A DNA stretch of 14,566 nucleotides from an uncultured Clostridia bacterium. GTDB taxonomy: Bacteria; Bacillota; Clostridia; Oscillospirales; Ruminococcaceae. Of this stretch, positions 13,286 through 14,566 are shown piece after piece (position 1 is the first letter of the stretch; the number at the start of each line of letters is the position of its first letter). The stretch spans positions 1 to 14,566 of the forward strand of contig CAMHBE010000016.1 of the NCBI GenBank assembly GCA_946183095.1. The letters are read 5' to 3'. A program made the translations under genes and the position numbers. The notes under the pieces were generated by a model that was not told the DNA's origin, searched no databases, and worked only from the letters and a program-made list of their open reading frames with translations.

Positions 13286-13324
13286 AAAACCGACCCTGCG
13301 GAATCCACAAGGTCGGTTTTCTTT
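13286..13324. terminator. Bidirectional terminator between ispDF and the GH130 gene
   Basis: AAAACCGACC (13286-13295) pairs with GGTCGGTTTT (13311-13320) over 10 bp, with a 15-base loop that can partly pair. The plus tail is TTTTCTTTTG; on the minus strand the stem is followed by TTTTTGTTTACG. It lies 50 bases after the ispDF stop and downstream of the convergent GH130 gene, so it can end both transcripts. Confidence 0.85.
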
Positions 13325-13353
13325 TGCCGTTATAAATTATATTGTCACGTTTT

Positions 13354-13444
13354 CGGTTCCTTTGTCGAACAAAGGAACCGGGTCAGGAGTTTGAGGATAG
13401 GGCAGCGCCCTATCCTCATGTGGCTCGCCCTCAAGGCGAGTCAC
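13354..13444. repeat. Three tandem hairpins downstream of the GH130 gene
   Basis: Three near-perfect hairpins follow one another: 13354-13364/13370-13380 (11 bp, loop TCGAA), 13392-13403/13407-13418 (12 bp, loop AGC) and 13420-13429/13435-13444 (10 bp with one G-T pair, loop CTCAA). The design, three close stems with 3-5 base loops and a GGGC-GCCC centre, recalls the block at 3775-3921. No U-tract follows on either strand. Likely an intergenic repeat family rather than a gene; on the GH130 mRNA it would form the 3' end structure. Confidence 0.65.
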
Positions 13445-13469
13445 GGTCTCAAGCGGCAGCGACCTATCA

Positions 13470-14477
13470 TCACACGGAGCTGTGGCTCTTGACATACTCT
13501 ACGACTTCATCAGCTGTGCAGAACGCCATAGATACGCAGGTGTCGGCGCATCCGTAGTAGATGGCGATACGACCGGTGTCTGCATCGCAGAGAGCTGCGC
13601 AGGGGAATGTAACGTTCTGGACATCTCCGACGCACTCATAGAGCTCTCTCGGGTTGAGGAGGTATTCTGCGCAGCGGTACTTTACTTTCCACGGCTTGTC
13701 GATATCGAGGATGCACGCGCCGAAGCTGTAAACGAAGCCGTTGCAGCTTTCGAGAACGCCGTGATAGAATACCAGCCAGCCTTCATCTGTCTCTATCGGG
13801 ATAGGACCTGCGCCTATCTTCTTGGACTCCCAGCCTCTGAGGGGTCCCATAACGTGTCTGTGTTCGCCCCAGTACTTCATATCGGGGGACTGAGAAACAT
13901 ACATATCACCGAAGGGAGTGTGACCGCTGTCCGAAGGACGGCTGAACATAACGTACTTACCGTCTATCTTTCTCGGGAACAAAACGCCGTTTCTGTTAAA
14001 GGGCAGGAAGGCGTTCTCACACTGGTGGAATTCCTTGAAATCCTTTGTCCAGCCCACGCCGATAGTAGGTTTCCAGCCGTAAGCGTTGCACCATGTGATC
14101 CAGAATCTGTCCTCGATCCATACGCAGCGGGGGTCATAGCCGTACTGCCACGGATTTGCTTCCTTTGTTTCGGGATCGTCGTTTATCCATTCAACGCGGT
14201 TTTCGTTGATCTCCCAGTGGATGCCGTCTTTGGAGAAGCCGGCGTGGATAGCCATGTTTCTTTCTTTGTCGTCCACTCTGAAAACGCCTGCGAACTTATA
14301 GTCGCCGCACACGAACGGAACTACAGCGCTGTTGAAGATAGAGTTTGCGGCGGGGATAAGGTCTCTGGGTATGATCGGGTTAGCGTCATAGCGCCAGATG
14401 ACGTCCTTGCAGCCTGCGGGCTTGTCCTGCCACGGGATGTTGGGGAGGGAAGTGCCGTTGATGATCTTTACGCTCAT
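13470..14477 (-). CDS. GH130 phosphorylase, probably beta-1,4-mannooligosaccharide phosphorylase
   Basis: A 335-residue five-bladed beta-propeller of family GH130, without signal peptide, so cytoplasmic. GH130 enzymes split beta-1,4-mannosidic bonds with phosphate, releasing mannose 1-phosphate. Asp115 in GYDPR is the conserved proton donor; RNGVLFP (162-168), [12 protein letters not shown] (180-191) and YWGEHRHV are strong family landmarks, and the His/Arg residues there bind phosphate. Length and motifs resemble the mannooligosaccharide-phosphorylase subfamily (GH130_2) rather than the longer mannosyl-glucose phosphorylases; this subfamily call is from memory of the motifs. ATG at 14477 is chosen for AAAGAGGT seven bases upstream; in-frame upstream ATGs lack a ribosome site. 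A 5' leader hairpin and a possible -10 box lie upstream. No mannanase, epimerase or transporter gene is within the window, so the mannan pathway partners are elsewhere. Confidence 0.9.
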   Translation of the reverse strand: MSVKIINGTSLPNIPWQDKPAGCKDVIWRYDANPIIPRDLIPAANSIFNSAVVPFVCGDYKFAGVFRVDDKERNMAIHAGFSKDGIHWEINENRVEWINDDPETKEANPWQYGYDPRCVWIEDRFWITWCNAYGWKPTIGVGWTKDFKEFHQCENAFLPFNRNGVLFPRKIDGKYVMFSRPSDSGHTPFGDMYVSQSPDMKYWGEHRHVMGPLRGWESKKIGAGPIPIETDEGWLVFYHGVLESCNGFVYSFGACILDIDKPWKVKYRCAEYLLNPRELYECVGDVQNVTFPCAALCDADTGRIAIYYGCADTCVSMAFCTADEVVEYVKSHSSV

Positions 14478-14508
14478 GATAATTACCTCTTTCATTAGGA
14501 TTTTTCCG

Positions 14509-14540
14509 GTGCAGCCGCGCATTACTGCCGCCCGCTGCAC
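14509..14540 (-). promoter_or_regulatory. Leader hairpin upstream of the GH130 gene
   Basis: GTGCAGC (14509-14515) pairs with GCTGCAC (14534-14540) around an 18-base loop, inside the presumed 5' leader and about 30 bases before the start codon. No known riboswitch is recognised. It may control translation or RNA stability, or be a remnant of the repeat at 3775-3921, with which it shares a 13-base sequence. Confidence 0.4.
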
Positions 14541-14555
14541 ATTTCCGGTAATATT

Positions 14556-14561
14556 ATTATA
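14556..14561 (-). promoter_or_regulatory. Possible -10 box of the GH130 gene
   Basis: Minus-strand TATAAT in a TATTATATAATAATAT context, about 80 bases before the start codon. The -35 box would lie beyond the right edge of the window, so the promoter cannot be confirmed. Confidence 0.45.
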
Positions 14562-14566
14562 TAATA

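Noticed and set aside
13482..14498. 338-codon plus-strand ORF opposite the GH130 gene
   Set aside because: The minus frame encodes unmistakable GH130 motifs; the plus frame matches nothing and its start lacks a ribosome site.

Overview
The window looks like chromosomal DNA from an anaerobic, low-to-mid GC Firmicute of the Ruminococcus/Oscillospiraceae type. The grounds are strong AGGAGG-type ribosome sites, sigma-A promoters with 17-18 base spacers, a fused IspDF, a GH130 mannoside phosphorylase like those of rumen ruminococci, and intergenic hairpin repeats. This assignment is inference; no rRNA or marker gene is present.

Layout. Positions 1-1557 hold two minus-strand genes: a truncated flavodoxin-fold NAD(P)H oxidoreductase and a membrane-anchored polysaccharide deacetylase-like protein that has lost its metal ligands. 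An AT-rich stretch without genes follows (1558-1976). Positions 2031-7893 form a minus-strand operon read in the order acyl carrier protein, 797-residue ketosynthase fused to a catalytically dead ketosynthase (chain-length-factor-like), FabG ketoreductase, FabZ dehydratase, an iron-sulfur-flavoprotein-like oxidoreductase and a divergent PlsX. It has a clear promoter (7936-7964) and a clear terminator (1977-2014). A plus-strand flavodoxin with its own consensus promoter diverges from it.

Positions 8908-9067 carry a 160-bp miniature inverted-repeat element inserted in the stop codon of a GNAT acetyltransferase gene. That gene and the next operon, a 795-residue lipoprotein coupled to ispDF, are driven by back-to-back consensus promoters. 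The lipoprotein-ispDF operon converges on a minus-strand GH130 phosphorylase at a bidirectional terminator, with a cluster of hairpins between them.

How the genes work together. The six-gene operon is the most interesting part. It encodes the carrier, condensing, ketoreducing and dehydrating steps of a type II fatty-acid/polyketide assembly line, but no recognisable enoyl reductase, malonyl transferase, KAS III or thioesterase. If its products act only with one another, the simplest prediction is an unsaturated (polyene-like) acyl chain handed to PlsX as an acyl phosphate. This is inference and needs genetic or chemical proof. The other genes are mostly housekeeping (isoprenoid precursor synthesis, mannoside phosphorolysis) or of unknown specificity.
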